In this document: positions 42,772-49,914 of the stretch, one piece after another
Position numbering within the stretch: position 1 is the stretch's first letter
Layout: the number at the start of each line of letters is the position of its first letter
From: Nitrososphaeria archaeon
GTDB lineage: Archaea > Thermoproteota > Nitrososphaeria > Conexivisphaerales > DTJL01
Direction of reading: 5' to 3'
DNA length: 49,914 nucleotides
Assembly (NCBI GenBank): GCA_029775965.1
Contig: JARVJU010000014.1
Coordinates: 1-49,914, forward strand
Made by a program: the position numbers and the translations under genes
The notes under the pieces: model-generated
Seen by the model: the letters and a program-made list of their open reading frames with translations, nothing else
Database searches by the model: none
What the model was told of the DNA's origin: nothing

Positions 42772-43313
42772 TGTTATTGTATCATTCCATAGCATTCTGC
42801 TGCATAAAAGTTTGATTGATTCTTACCGGTTGAAGTTTGAATTTATGTAAGAAGATAATAGCCGTAGATTTGCTTGTCATACTATGTAGCTGAAGAATAA
42901 AGATACTCTTGCACATTCGTAGCACGAGACTAAAATACTCTTCCTTCCGCAACAATTGCAGAGATGTCTTATATTTTGTTTGTACAACTAATCGTTCTGT
43001 CTCCACATACTTACATGGTGGCCCTAGCCGAGTTTGCATTATCTTTGTTATCAACCACATTTTTCAGTTCAGTAAGGCGTCACATATCTGCTATCTTGCA
43101 CGTTTAAAGTTGTTACTCGTTCATAACTTCGCCAAGTCAAGCGAACCTCCTATTTTCAATAGCCACAAGGATAAGTTTTAATTTTAACAATCTAGAGTGG
43201 AAGAAAAACTAACTTATTAAAGTGTACAGATACAAATGGAAGGATTGATAAGAAGTAGAAGCGGAGCTAACTAATTTTTATTCCCTACTGTATATTTTTC
43301 CTAAACAAAATTA
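42772..43313. other. Intergenic region without a supported gene
   Basis: About 540 bases. A minus-strand frame (42782-43060) has no recognised domain and an uneven composition, and I do not call it. A weak similarity of 43130-43147 to the IS end repeat (GCCAAGTCAAG) is too short to claim. Confidence 0.3.
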
Positions 43314-44120
43314 TTATCGACTTAGCCCGTCTGATACCCCATCTTGCTGTTTTAAATACTGCTCATGTTGATGTGACTTAGCCATTAGCAGCCCTAACCC
43401 AAGGGCGGACGCAGACACAATAAAGGTTAACAGTTCGGTAAGCTGAAGACCTATACTACCAGAAACAGGAGCAAGGAAGTCAACAATAAAGCCGGATATA
43501 AATAGGATAGGATAGATAAGATTTTTTTTGTGAACGACAGCTAATATGGCTAATAGTCCCCAGATAAAATGCAGGAGTATCGATGAAATTCTTTCGATAA
43601 CGAAGTATGCGACAAATGGAAGGGCCTTACTCAAAGGATAGAAGAGGACTGGCTCTCTTGATATGAGAACATTGTAAACTGTTTCAGCCTGGGGAGTTGC
43701 CGATGATAAGATTATATAGTATGCTATGTAGTTCAGCAAAGAAATGATGCCTAAAAGAACACCGTTTTCCCAGAATGCAAGGCCGAGACCGTAACCCTCA
43801 GCATCCTTCTCCGTGAGTTTCCCTCTTCTTAAGGCTAATGTTGCAACAAGAAGTGCAATACCAACCTCAAGTATTGCAGTCTGAAGACCATAGTATATCC
43901 CAAGAGCAATTTTACTTCCATTTACAGTCAGTGTGTATCCGGCAAGAGTAAAGAATTGAATTATGTATTTGCCTGCTATTGCAGATCCATAAGCAAGTAG
44001 CGAATATACTAGAGCATTCATGGTTAACCTTCTGTTTCGATGCCAGTAAAGTAGAAGAATTGAGCAAGCTAGAAGCACTACTGCAGGACCGACAAAGTAT
44101 ACCGAGTTAATGTTCTGCAT
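43314..44120 (-). CDS. Multi-pass membrane protein (YhfC-like)
   Basis: A 268-residue hydrophobic protein with about seven or eight helices. The central AEGYGLGLAFWENGVLLG and the later helix ending in LLHFIWGLLA resemble the glutamate-containing and histidine-containing helices of YhfC-type intramembrane metalloprotease-like proteins, though the match is partial. A putative catalytic glutamate is in FWENG. The winged-helix regulator starts 57 bases away on the opposite strand, suggesting it controls this gene. Confidence 0.45.
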   Translation of the reverse strand: MQNINSVYFVGPAVVLLACSILLLYWHRNRRLTMNALVYSLLAYGSAIAGKYIIQFFTLAGYTLTVNGSKIALGIYYGLQTAILEVGIALLVATLALRRGKLTEKDAEGYGLGLAFWENGVLLGIISLLNYIAYYIILSSATPQAETVYNVLISREPVLFYPLSKALPFVAYFVIERISSILLHFIWGLLAILAVVHKKNLIYPILFISGFIVDFLAPVSGSIGLQLTELLTFIVSASALGLGLLMAKSHQHEQYLKQQDGVSDGLSR

Positions 44121-44177
44121 TTAATGCGGGAAGCGCATTCTATATCCTTATATACTATCTGTTAACGCTTTCAGAAC

Positions 44178-44711
44178 ATGAAAAAGGTACTTCTTCTTGA
44201 TGAAAGCGCTTCAAGGCTTCTCTATGATCCTCTGAACTTGAAGATTGTTAGAATACTCCTTCAAAGCGAGATGTCCACATCTGAACTATCAAGAAAAATA
44301 CAAGCACCAGTAGTTAGGGTATGGAGAAGACTTGGAAAGCTGAAGGAAGCTGGAATCATAGAGGTTAGGAAGGTAGTCAAGGTTGGGAACCTAGAGAAGA
44401 AGATCTGGGGCGCCTCGGCACTTCGTTATGTACCTTCTGATTTGTTCGCAATAAATCTATCAGATCCGAGACTAAAAGCAGCATATGAGCTATTTCTTGA
44501 ACTTCAGAAGAAGCTGGCGGAGCAACAGAACTCTCTTCAAATTAACAATGTTAGAAACAAGAGCCCACTAGATCTTTTTATCTTTACAGACCTTCTTGCA
44601 TTTGTTAACGTAATGGAAATGAGTGATACTGCTTATATATTAAAAAGAATAAAGTTTCATCTTCAACAGTTTATGAAAGAAATAGATTTTGTTAAAGAGG
44701 CAGTACAGTAA
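44178..44711 (+). CDS. Winged-helix (ArsR-like) transcription regulator
   Basis: A 177-residue protein whose first 85 residues form a winged helix: NLKIVRILLQSEMSTSELSRK is helix-turn, VRVWRRLGKLKEAGIIEV the recognition helix with wing. The C-terminal part is helical, with a coiled stretch (about 120-160), probably for dimer contact; no metal-binding cysteines are seen. Divergent from the membrane-protein gene. Confidence 0.75.
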   Translation: MKKVLLLDESASRLLYDPLNLKIVRILLQSEMSTSELSRKIQAPVVRVWRRLGKLKEAGIIEVRKVVKVGNLEKKIWGASALRYVPSDLFAINLSDPRLKAAYELFLELQKKLAEQQNSLQINNVRNKSPLDLFIFTDLLAFVNVMEMSDTAYILKRIKFHLQQFMKEIDFVKEAVQ

Positions 44712-45149
44712 AGGCAGTATTCTGTTTCATTTACTTCATTATACTGTTCCGAGGTGATACATATACCCCAATGGGTATAATTAGGCTCCCAACTGAGGAC
44801 TTGCCACAGTTTGATGGGTATGTATTGCGAGGCTGTTTATTCTATGGGGAATGTCGTGATAAAAAATGATGCTTTCATTATTAAAAATTTATCAGAGACT
44901 ACAATGCAGAATAGAGCCTTTTTACAATAGCTTGATTTATCATGGAATAACAGCAGGAAGGTAGATAAGTATTTACTGAATAGCTACCACTCATTTTTCT
45001 AATTACTATAGCTTCTAGGTGCCAGCTTTTCTGATGAATGTATGGTAAAATTGAGAAATGATAAATCATACTCACATGAGCCAAGTCAGGCTAGAGCCGT
45101 AATACTTGCAAAAGCTTTTTTAGTATCAATTTAGCTAACAGGACAATCT
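44712..45149. other. Intergenic region with a palindrome and a doubtful short ORF
   Basis: About 440 bases. It holds an 18-base palindrome (44762-44779) and a 32-codon frame at 44771-44869 containing GCLFYGEC. The frame lacks support beyond its two cysteines and I do not call it. Nothing else is recognised before moaA. Confidence 0.35.
44762..44779. promoter_or_regulatory. Perfect 7-4-7 palindrome, candidate operator
   Basis: TATACCC, a CAAT spacer and GGGTATA form a perfect inverted repeat. The TACCC...GGGTA core resembles operators of CsoR-type regulators, and the size fits a dimeric repressor site. No gene of that family is seen nearby, and the palindrome overlaps the only start codon of the doubtful ORF, so its role is open. 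Confidence 0.3.
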
Positions 45150-46148
45150 TTGGCTGAGAAGCTGATAGATGCTTACAGTAGAATAGCCAGAAAGCTAAGA
45201 ATATCCATAACGGATAGATGCAATTTTGCATGCCTTTTCTGCATGCCGGAAAAAAATAAAGTAAAATGGATACCAAAGGAAGATATACTTACGTTTGAAG
45301 AAATAGAACGGCTGACAAGACTTTTCGTCAAGCTGGGGATTGAAAAGGTAAGAATAACAGGAGGAGAACCATTAATGAGAAAAGATGTTGAAAAGCTTGT
45401 GGCGATGCTTGCAGCAATCCCAGGTATCAAGGCACTAGACATGACCACAAACGGTTGGTTCTTGGCTGAAAAAGCATACAAATTAAGAGAGGCGGGGTTG
45501 AGGGGGGTGACAGTCAGCCTTCACAGCTTGAGGCGTGATAGATTCGCAAAGATATCAGGTATCGATGCTCTCGACAGAGTTGTACAGGGTATTGATAAAG
45601 CGATAGAGGCAGGGCTTGCCCCTGTAAAGATTAACAGTGTAGCCATTGCTGGGTATAATGATGATGAGATGATTGAGCTGGTAGATTTTGCTAGGAAGAG
45701 AAACATATCAATAAGATTTATCGAATTCATGCCTCTTGATGGACTGGGTGTTTGGTCACAGGACAAGATGATAAAGGGAGAAGAGATAATCAGGATAGTA
45801 TCAGCGAAGTATAGGTTGATACCGAAAGGCAGAGAGGCTGGAGATACAGCAACGTTATACGATTTTGAAGATCGAATAGGGGAGATCGGGGTTATAACAC
45901 CCATGTCGAATCCCTTCTGTGATACATGCGATAGAATAAGGCTTACTGCAGATGGGAAGCTTCTTACATGCCTTTTTGATACAAGGTATAATGATCTTAA
46001 GAGCTTCATGCGTAAAGGCTTATCTGATTCGGAGCTTGAGTCTTACATAAAGAAGTACGTATATATGAAACCTCCGGGCATAGCATACATGCCTTGGATA
46101 AAGACGGGATGGGAAAAACCAAGAGCTATGCATGCAATAGGCGGATAG
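45150..46148 (+). CDS. moaA: GTP 3',8-cyclase MoaA
   Basis: First enzyme of molybdenum cofactor synthesis, a radical SAM protein. Cluster cysteines are C24, C28 and C31 (CNFACLFC); the substrate-side cluster cysteines are in NPFCDTCDRIRLTADG and the following LLTCLF; the family's terminal double glycine is present (HAIGG). Length 332 is standard. Start is TTG at 45150. The moaD gene follows four bases later. Confidence 0.93.
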   Translation: MAEKLIDAYSRIARKLRISITDRCNFACLFCMPEKNKVKWIPKEDILTFEEIERLTRLFVKLGIEKVRITGGEPLMRKDVEKLVAMLAAIPGIKALDMTTNGWFLAEKAYKLREAGLRGVTVSLHSLRRDRFAKISGIDALDRVVQGIDKAIEAGLAPVKINSVAIAGYNDDEMIELVDFARKRNISIRFIEFMPLDGLGVWSQDKMIKGEEIIRIVSAKYRLIPKGREAGDTATLYDFEDRIGEIGVITPMSNPFCDTCDRIRLTADGKLLTCLFDTRYNDLKSFMRKGLSDSELESYIKKYVYMKPPGIAYMPWIKTGWEKPRAMHAIGG

Positions 46149-46152
46149 TTTT

Positions 46153-46401
46153 ATGCCCAAGATAAAGGTACTCTACTGGGCTCAAGCCAAAGAGGCAGTT
46201 GGCAAGAGAAGCGAAATAATTAACTTGCCTGATGGATTAAATGTTGCAAATGCTGTTGATGCCATAGTAAAAAGGCATAGTGAACTTGGCAGGATAAAAA
46301 AACAGATTAGAATAGCAGTGAATAAAGAGGTAGTAGATGATGATCATAAAATCAGGGATGGAGATGAGCTTGCTCTTCTGCCAGCAGTTGCTGGTGGTTG
46401 A
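46153..46401 (+). CDS. moaD: Molybdopterin synthase small subunit MoaD
   Basis: An 82-residue ubiquitin-fold sulfur carrier ending in the required GG (AVAGG). The KVLYWAQAKEAVGKRSE N terminus and DGDELALLPAV segment match MoaD. The sulfur on the terminal glycine is passed to cPMP in complex with MoaE, encoded 200 bases downstream. A 34-codon ORF lies between them. Confidence 0.9.
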   Translation: MPKIKVLYWAQAKEAVGKRSEIINLPDGLNVANAVDAIVKRHSELGRIKKQIRIAVNKEVVDDDHKIRDGDELALLPAVAGG

Positions 46402-46457
46402 TCTTCATATAGAATTAGAAAGATTTAATTTATAGCTCTTATTCTATGATAAGTGAT

Positions 46458-46562
46458 ATGTGCGACTGCTATGACTGGGAGGAGATAATGGAGCCTGAGG
46501 AGGAACAAGAAGAGGTAATAATTCAAGAGGTTCGCACTCCCAAGAAGGTAAGAAAGCAATAA
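46458..46562 (+). CDS. 34-residue acidic peptide between moaD and moaE
   Basis: A short frame starting ATG 46458 with MCDCYDWEEI, a run of glutamates, and a basic tail (TPKKVRKQ). It has a C-x-C pair at residues 2 and 4. It lies in the same direction between moaD and moaE, with codon choice like its neighbours, so it is a credible small gene of the operon; I do not recognise the family. Confidence 0.5.
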   Translation: MCDCYDWEEIMEPEEEQEEVIIQEVRTPKKVRKQ

Positions 46563-46601
46563 ACAGAATTTTTTTATCTTTCACATGTTTAGGGTATCCT
46601 A

Positions 46602-47048
46602 TTGATGATCAGGCGCATAACAAGAAGACCAATAGATGCCGGTAGGTTGATCAGAAAAGTTACAGATAAGTCAGCAGGAGGGATAGTTCTTTTTGTTGGA
46701 ACAGTAAGAAACACAAGTGAGGCAGGGGAAGTAAAGGGGATCTTTTATGAGGCATACAAAGAAATGGCGGAGAAGAGAATCGAACAAATAGAGGAAGAAG
46801 CTAAAAAGAATTGGCCTATCAAAAAAATCGCTGTTCTGCATAGGGTGGGGAAGCTGAAGCTGAGCGAAATATCTGTGGCTGTAGCTGTCTCTTCTGCTCA
46901 TAGAAAGGAAGCCTTCGAGGCATGCAGATTCATAATAGATAGGATAAAGCAAGATGCTCCGATATGGAAAAAGGAGCTTCTTAAGACAGGTACAGAAAAA
47001 TGGGTTGAGGGTCTTCCTATTTCAAATGCAGCTTCCACTGGCACATGA
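46602..47048 (+). CDS. moaE: Molybdopterin synthase large subunit MoaE
   Basis: A 148-residue protein with the family lines GGIVLFVGTVRN, YEAYKEMAEKRIE, HRVGKLKLSEISVAVAVSSAHR and KKE for the catalytic lysine, which uses the MoaD thiocarboxylate to make the dithiolene of molybdopterin. The extra N-terminal 12 basic residues are unremarkable. Start is ATG 46602. Confidence 0.92.
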   Translation: MMIRRITRRPIDAGRLIRKVTDKSAGGIVLFVGTVRNTSEAGEVKGIFYEAYKEMAEKRIEQIEEEAKKNWPIKKIAVLHRVGKLKLSEISVAVAVSSAHRKEAFEACRFIIDRIKQDAPIWKKELLKTGTEKWVEGLPISNAASTGT

Positions 47049-47119
47049 TATGTTTGCTTTAGCAAAGGAAGAATAAGCATCACCTTCATTTATAAAGGAA
47101 TTTTTCGAAACTATGATGT

Positions 47120-48316
47120 ATGGCAGACGAAGCCTTATTGAAGGGGGTTAAAGTTGTAGACCTGACCCGTGCCCTAGCTGGACCATTCTGCACAATGATG
47201 CTTGCAGACCTTGGGGCAGAAGTAGTTAAGGTGGAACCGCCACCTTCTGGCGACGAAGCAAGGCTCTGGGGACCTCCTTTCTTAGGAGGGGAAAGTACTT
47301 ACTTTATGAGTGTTAACAGAAACAAAAGAAGCATAGTATTGGACTTGAGAAATGATGTTGGAAAAGAAGTCGCTAGAAGACTGCTATCCCTTGCCGATGT
47401 TGTAGTAGAGAACTTTAGGCCAGGAACTACGAAGAAGTTGGGTATAGATTATGATACTGTAAAGTCTTACAATCCAAAGGTGATCTACTGCTCTATATCC
47501 GGGTTCGGACAGACAGGACCGTACAGAGAGCTTCCTGGTTATGATATAATAGCCTTCGCAATGAGCGGAATGATGAGTATTACAGGGGAAGCAGGCAGGC
47601 CTCCTGTCAAGATGGGAGTACCTGTAGCTGACATAGGTGCAGGTATGTTCGCAGCCTATGCTATAGCATCTGCTCTTTTTAGAAGAGAAAGAACAGGAAT
47701 TGGTGAGTATATAGATGTGAGCTTGCTTGAAGGGCAGATATTCTGGCTCACCTACCAAGCAGGATACTATTTTGCTACGTTGAAAGACCCGGAGAGACTG
47801 GGCTCTGCACATCTTTCAATAGCTCCTTATCAAGCCTTTAGAGCAAGAGATGGTTATTTCATAATCGCTGCAGGAAATGATGAGCATTGGAGAAGGTTGT
47901 GTGATGTATTGGAGCTGAATTCTCTCAAGGAGGATACGAGATTTAAAAGTAACCCTGACAGAGTGAAGAATAGGACAGAGCTGGAGAAGATACTTTCGAG
48001 CGTATTCGTAAAAGATAATGCTAGAAACTGGGTTGAAAAGATTTCCAAGGCTGGCGTACCATGCTGCGTCATAAACAGCATATCAGATGTATTTGCAGAT
48101 GAGCATGTTAAAGCCAGGCAAGTTGTGATGGAGATAGAACACAAAAAAGCGGGGAGGATAAAACAGTTGAACATTCCTTACAGGTTCAATAACTATACAT
48201 TTAAGATTAGTAAAGCCCCTCCTACCCTTGGAGAGGACACTGAAGAGATTCTTAAGGAACTTGGATACAGCAAAGCAGAGATAGAATCCATGAAAAAGAG
48301 TCTTGCCATATATTGA
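47120..48316 (+). CDS. Family III CoA-transferase (CaiB/BaiF)
   Basis: A 398-residue CoA-transferase of the interlocked dimer family. The N terminus has VVDLTRALAGPFCTMMLADLGAEVVKVEPP, and the catalytic aspartate is in PGYDIIAFAMSGMM (about residue 139). Members handle formyl-, carnitinyl-, succinyl- or other CoA esters. Together with the CitE-like lyase a route for citramalate or malate CoA esters could exist, but the two genes are not linked. Its substrate is not readable. Confidence 0.88.
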   Translation: MADEALLKGVKVVDLTRALAGPFCTMMLADLGAEVVKVEPPPSGDEARLWGPPFLGGESTYFMSVNRNKRSIVLDLRNDVGKEVARRLLSLADVVVENFRPGTTKKLGIDYDTVKSYNPKVIYCSISGFGQTGPYRELPGYDIIAFAMSGMMSITGEAGRPPVKMGVPVADIGAGMFAAYAIASALFRRERTGIGEYIDVSLLEGQIFWLTYQAGYYFATLKDPERLGSAHLSIAPYQAFRARDGYFIIAAGNDEHWRRLCDVLELNSLKEDTRFKSNPDRVKNRTELEKILSSVFVKDNARNWVEKISKAGVPCCVINSISDVFADEHVKARQVVMEIEHKKAGRIKQLNIPYRFNNYTFKISKAPPTLGEDTEEILKELGYSKAEIESMKKSLAIY

Positions 48317-48617
48317 GCTACCAATATACTGAAGCATCATCCACACATTTTGACCTTAAACTATTTCTCCTTTGAATCCTGACTTTACGCAGAGACCTTT
48401 GCTCTGCAAATGACCAACAGCAGAGCGCAAGCCCATTTCTTCAGAGGTATGTTAGCAGGGCTATGTTCAATGATAAATATATAGCCGTCTCTATTATGAA
48501 TGATTAAAGCACTCAAAGTGCCTCTATACCTTACTGAATAGCAAAAAGTTTTGCTAGAAAACGCAACAGCCATTTATCAATGCTTAAATATGTGCACTTT
48601 AAGCTTTTCGCGCACTA
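48317..48617. other. Intergenic gap of 301 bases with a short hairpin
   Basis: Between the CoA-transferase and ilvE. GCAGAG and CTCTGC at 48389-48407 form a six-pair hairpin. No gene is supported here; the ilvE promoter is probably near its 3' end. Confidence 0.35.
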
Positions 48618-49520
48618 ATGCAGAGAGAGTATGTGTGGTTCGATGGCAGGCTAGTCTATTCTGAAGAAGCAAGTGTATCAGTGAAGGTCCATTCTCTACA
48701 CTACGGAACTTCTGTCTTTGAGGGAATTAGGGCATATAGCAATGGCAGAAAGCTGTGCGTCTTCAGGCTTCAAGATCATATGAAAAGGCTTATCAGATCT
48801 GCCAATATGCTATACCTGAAAACTAGCTATAGCGCTGAAGAGCTGTGTGAAGCTACTGTAGATCTTCTTCGCAAGAACGGGTTTTCTAATCCAGTCTACA
48901 TAAGACCAATAATCTTTGTAGGCTCCGGAGGTATCAATTTAGATTATAGAAAGCATCCCGTACACGCATCTATCTTTGCCTTTCCTTTTGCATCTTATTT
49001 CGAAAGGCAAGGGTTGAGAGTCTGCGTGTCATCTTGGAGAAGAGTTTCTAATACATCGATGCTACCTAGAGCAAAGGCATCAGCTAACTATCTGAACTCT
49101 TGCATAGCAACAATAGAAGCAAAGATATCAGGTTATGATGAGGCTATTCTTCTCGACCAGAATGGTTACGTCTCAGAAGGTGCGGGTGAGAACATATTCA
49201 TGGTTAGCGATGGCAAGCTAGTTACTCCAGAAGTTTACTCATCCATACTGGAAGGTATAACAAGAGACACTGTGATAAAAATAGCTCTGGATAAAGGCAT
49301 AGAAGTGAATTGCAGACCTATTGACAGGAGTGAGCTATATACTGCTGATGAAATGTTTTTTACAGGGACTGCAGCTGAAGTGGAGCCTGTGATTGAAGTG
49401 GATGGTAGAAGGGTGGGAGATGGCAAGCCTGGCAAAATAACTGAGGAGATTAAGAGAAGCTATACAGATGTGGTTACTGGCAGAGCACAAAAGTACAGGC
49501 ACTGGCTTACCGAAGTATAG
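48618..49520 (+). CDS. ilvE: Branched-chain amino-acid aminotransferase
   Basis: A 300-residue class IV aminotransferase. VHSLHYGTSVFEGIRAY is the N-terminal signature, the pyridoxal-phosphate lysine is in RAKASANYLNS (about residue 158), and the cofactor phosphate site lies in EGAGENIFMV. It makes or consumes valine, leucine and isoleucine; in company with the lipoyl complex it could connect to branched-chain 2-oxoacids. The IS end begins 31 bases downstream of the stop. Confidence 0.93.
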   Translation: MQREYVWFDGRLVYSEEASVSVKVHSLHYGTSVFEGIRAYSNGRKLCVFRLQDHMKRLIRSANMLYLKTSYSAEELCEATVDLLRKNGFSNPVYIRPIIFVGSGGINLDYRKHPVHASIFAFPFASYFERQGLRVCVSSWRRVSNTSMLPRAKASANYLNSCIATIEAKISGYDEAILLDQNGYVSEGAGENIFMVSDGKLVTPEVYSSILEGITRDTVIKIALDKGIEVNCRPIDRSELYTADEMFFTGTAAEVEPVIEVDGRRVGDGKPGKITEEIKRSYTDVVTGRAQKYRHWLTEV

Positions 49521-49551
49521 TTGCGACGACAATTCTGAATTCAAAGGAGAA

Positions 49552-49606
49552 TTTAACACAGCGAGCGGGAAGTCCCCTTGGCAAGGGGATGGAAGCGAAT
49601 AAAATA
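49552..49606 (+). mobile_element. IS200/IS605-type element end with hairpin (right copy)
   Basis: The same end as at 229-290 but on the plus strand: TTTAACACAGCGAGCGG, hairpin arms CCCCTTG (49574-49580) and CAAGGGG (49582-49588) with a one-base loop, then ATGGAAGCGAATAAAAT. A TATAATAC box (about 49625-49632) follows, also shared with the left copy. Confidence 0.65.
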
Positions 49607-49664
49607 TTTATATATTGTTTCCTCTATAATACAGAAACATATAACAGAATAGAGAAGAGTGTAA

Positions 49665-49914
49665 TTGCGACTAACCTATAAATTCAAGCTATATCCAAAC
49701 GAAGAACAAGAACAGAAATTATTATGGATGCTTGATAAATGTAGGTTTGTTTACAATCAAATGCTTAATGATTTGAATAACCAGGAGAAAACTGACAAAT
49801 ACGCATTGGAACATCAGCTACTCTCCTTAAAGGAAAAATATCCTAACCTAAAAGGTGTTTATTCCCAAGTCTTACAAAACGAAGTTTACAGTCTATTTTG
49901 GAATCTCAAGTCGT
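49665..49914 (+). CDS. tnpB: TnpB (IS200/IS605 OrfB) N-terminal part, cut by window edge
   Basis: The frame opens with TTG 49665, MRLTYKFKLYPNEEQEQ, then WMLDKCRFVYNQML, the classic N-terminal OrfB domain of IS200/IS605 TnpB nucleases. It stays open to the window end (83 codons). It is of a different TnpB subtype from the fragment at the left edge, although both follow the same element end. A TATA box lies 35-40 bases upstream of the start. Confidence 0.85.
   Translation, partial: MRLTYKFKLYPNEEQEQKLLWMLDKCRFVYNQMLNDLNNQEKTDKYALEHQLLSLKEKYPNLKGVYSQVLQNEVYSLFWNLKS

Noticed and set aside
42782-43060. Minus-strand 92-codon frame
   Set aside because: No recognised domain; frame is uneven and not linked to neighbours.
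43126-43190. Weak similarity to the IS end repeat (GCCAAGTCAAGCGAACC)
   Set aside because: Only about eleven bases agree and no hairpin forms.
44771-44869. 32-codon frame with GCLFYGEC
   Set aside because: Only two cysteines support it and its start lies inside the palindrome; kept as a note, not called.
1-49914. CRISPR array or prophage
   Set aside because: No regularly spaced repeats of 24-40 bases and no capsid, terminase or integrase gene found by eye.

Overview
The window reads as archaeal chromosome. Supporting signs are frequent TTG and GTG starts, AT-rich TATA-like boxes about 25 bases before start codons, a tRNA-Leu carrying intron-like insertions, a Tfx-type regulator, a WtpA-like oxyanion-binding protein, an archaeal-type UbiA enzyme and arginine coded mostly by AGA/AGG. 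Base composition is clearly below 50% GC. tRNA insertions at non-canonical sites and the gene mix point to the TACK group (Thermoproteota, perhaps a deep Nitrososphaeria-like lineage), but no marker gene settles the taxon. Both window ends lie inside IS200/IS605-type (tnpB) elements pointing outward, which fits an assembly that broke at repeated insertion sequences.

Layout. 0-2.7 kb: left IS end, a short NDH-2-like flavoprotein convergent with a UbiA prenyltransferase, and a tiny zinc-finger protein. 2.8-7.9 kb: a minus-strand operon lipA - E2 - E3 (lpd) - lipB - CitE-like lyase; the matching E1, as an alpha-beta fusion, lies alone at 24.6 kb on the other strand. 7.9-13.2 kb: thioesterase, small membrane protein, amidohydrolase, a solitary IS605-type end, a DUF309 protein, a zinc alcohol dehydrogenase and an LsrF-like aldolase. 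13.4-16.4 kb: a molybdate/tungstate ABC importer divergent from a Tfx-family regulator, with a near-palindrome between them. 16.4-19.9 kb: split LysO exporter, DJ-1/PfpI protein, potassium-independent H+-pyrophosphatase. 20-21.9 kb: gene-poor zone with one convincing small zinc protein, one TGA-interrupted small reading frame and a tRNA-Leu(UAA) with two insertions. 22-33.4 kb: DeoC, a B12-radical SAM enzyme, fused E1, M24 peptidase, nucleoside phosphorylase, arginine deiminase, aldo/keto reductase, 6-phosphogluconate dehydrogenase and a Gfo/Idh/MocA-like protein. 33.4-44.7 kb: molybdenum hydroxylase large subunit, MobA-like cytidylyltransferase, FMN reductase, cupredoxin, a secreted beta-rich protein, CutA, hotdog thioesterase, MscS channel, XdhC, and a membrane protein divergent from a winged-helix regulator. 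45.1-49.5 kb: moaA - moaD - small ORF - moaE, a family III CoA-transferase and ilvE, then the right IS.

The strongest theme is the molybdenum cofactor: uptake (13.4-15.9 kb), regulation (Tfx), synthesis (MoaA, MoaD, MoaE), maturation (MobA/MocA-like, XdhC) and use (a CoxL/xanthine-dehydrogenase-like large subunit) all occur here, though dispersed. A second theme is lipoate-dependent 2-oxoacid oxidation, with complex subunits and both lipoate genes. A third is sugar-phosphate and nucleoside salvage: nucleoside phosphorylase plus DeoC would take nucleosides to triose phosphate, and 6-phosphogluconate dehydrogenase sits in tandem with an unassigned oxidoreductase that could supply its substrate. 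No CRISPR array, prophage or obvious defence island is visible. The most interesting items are small: hidden cysteine-rich genes, the twice-interrupted tRNA, the shared hairpin before two unrelated tnpB genes, and the Tfx/Wtp regulatory junction.
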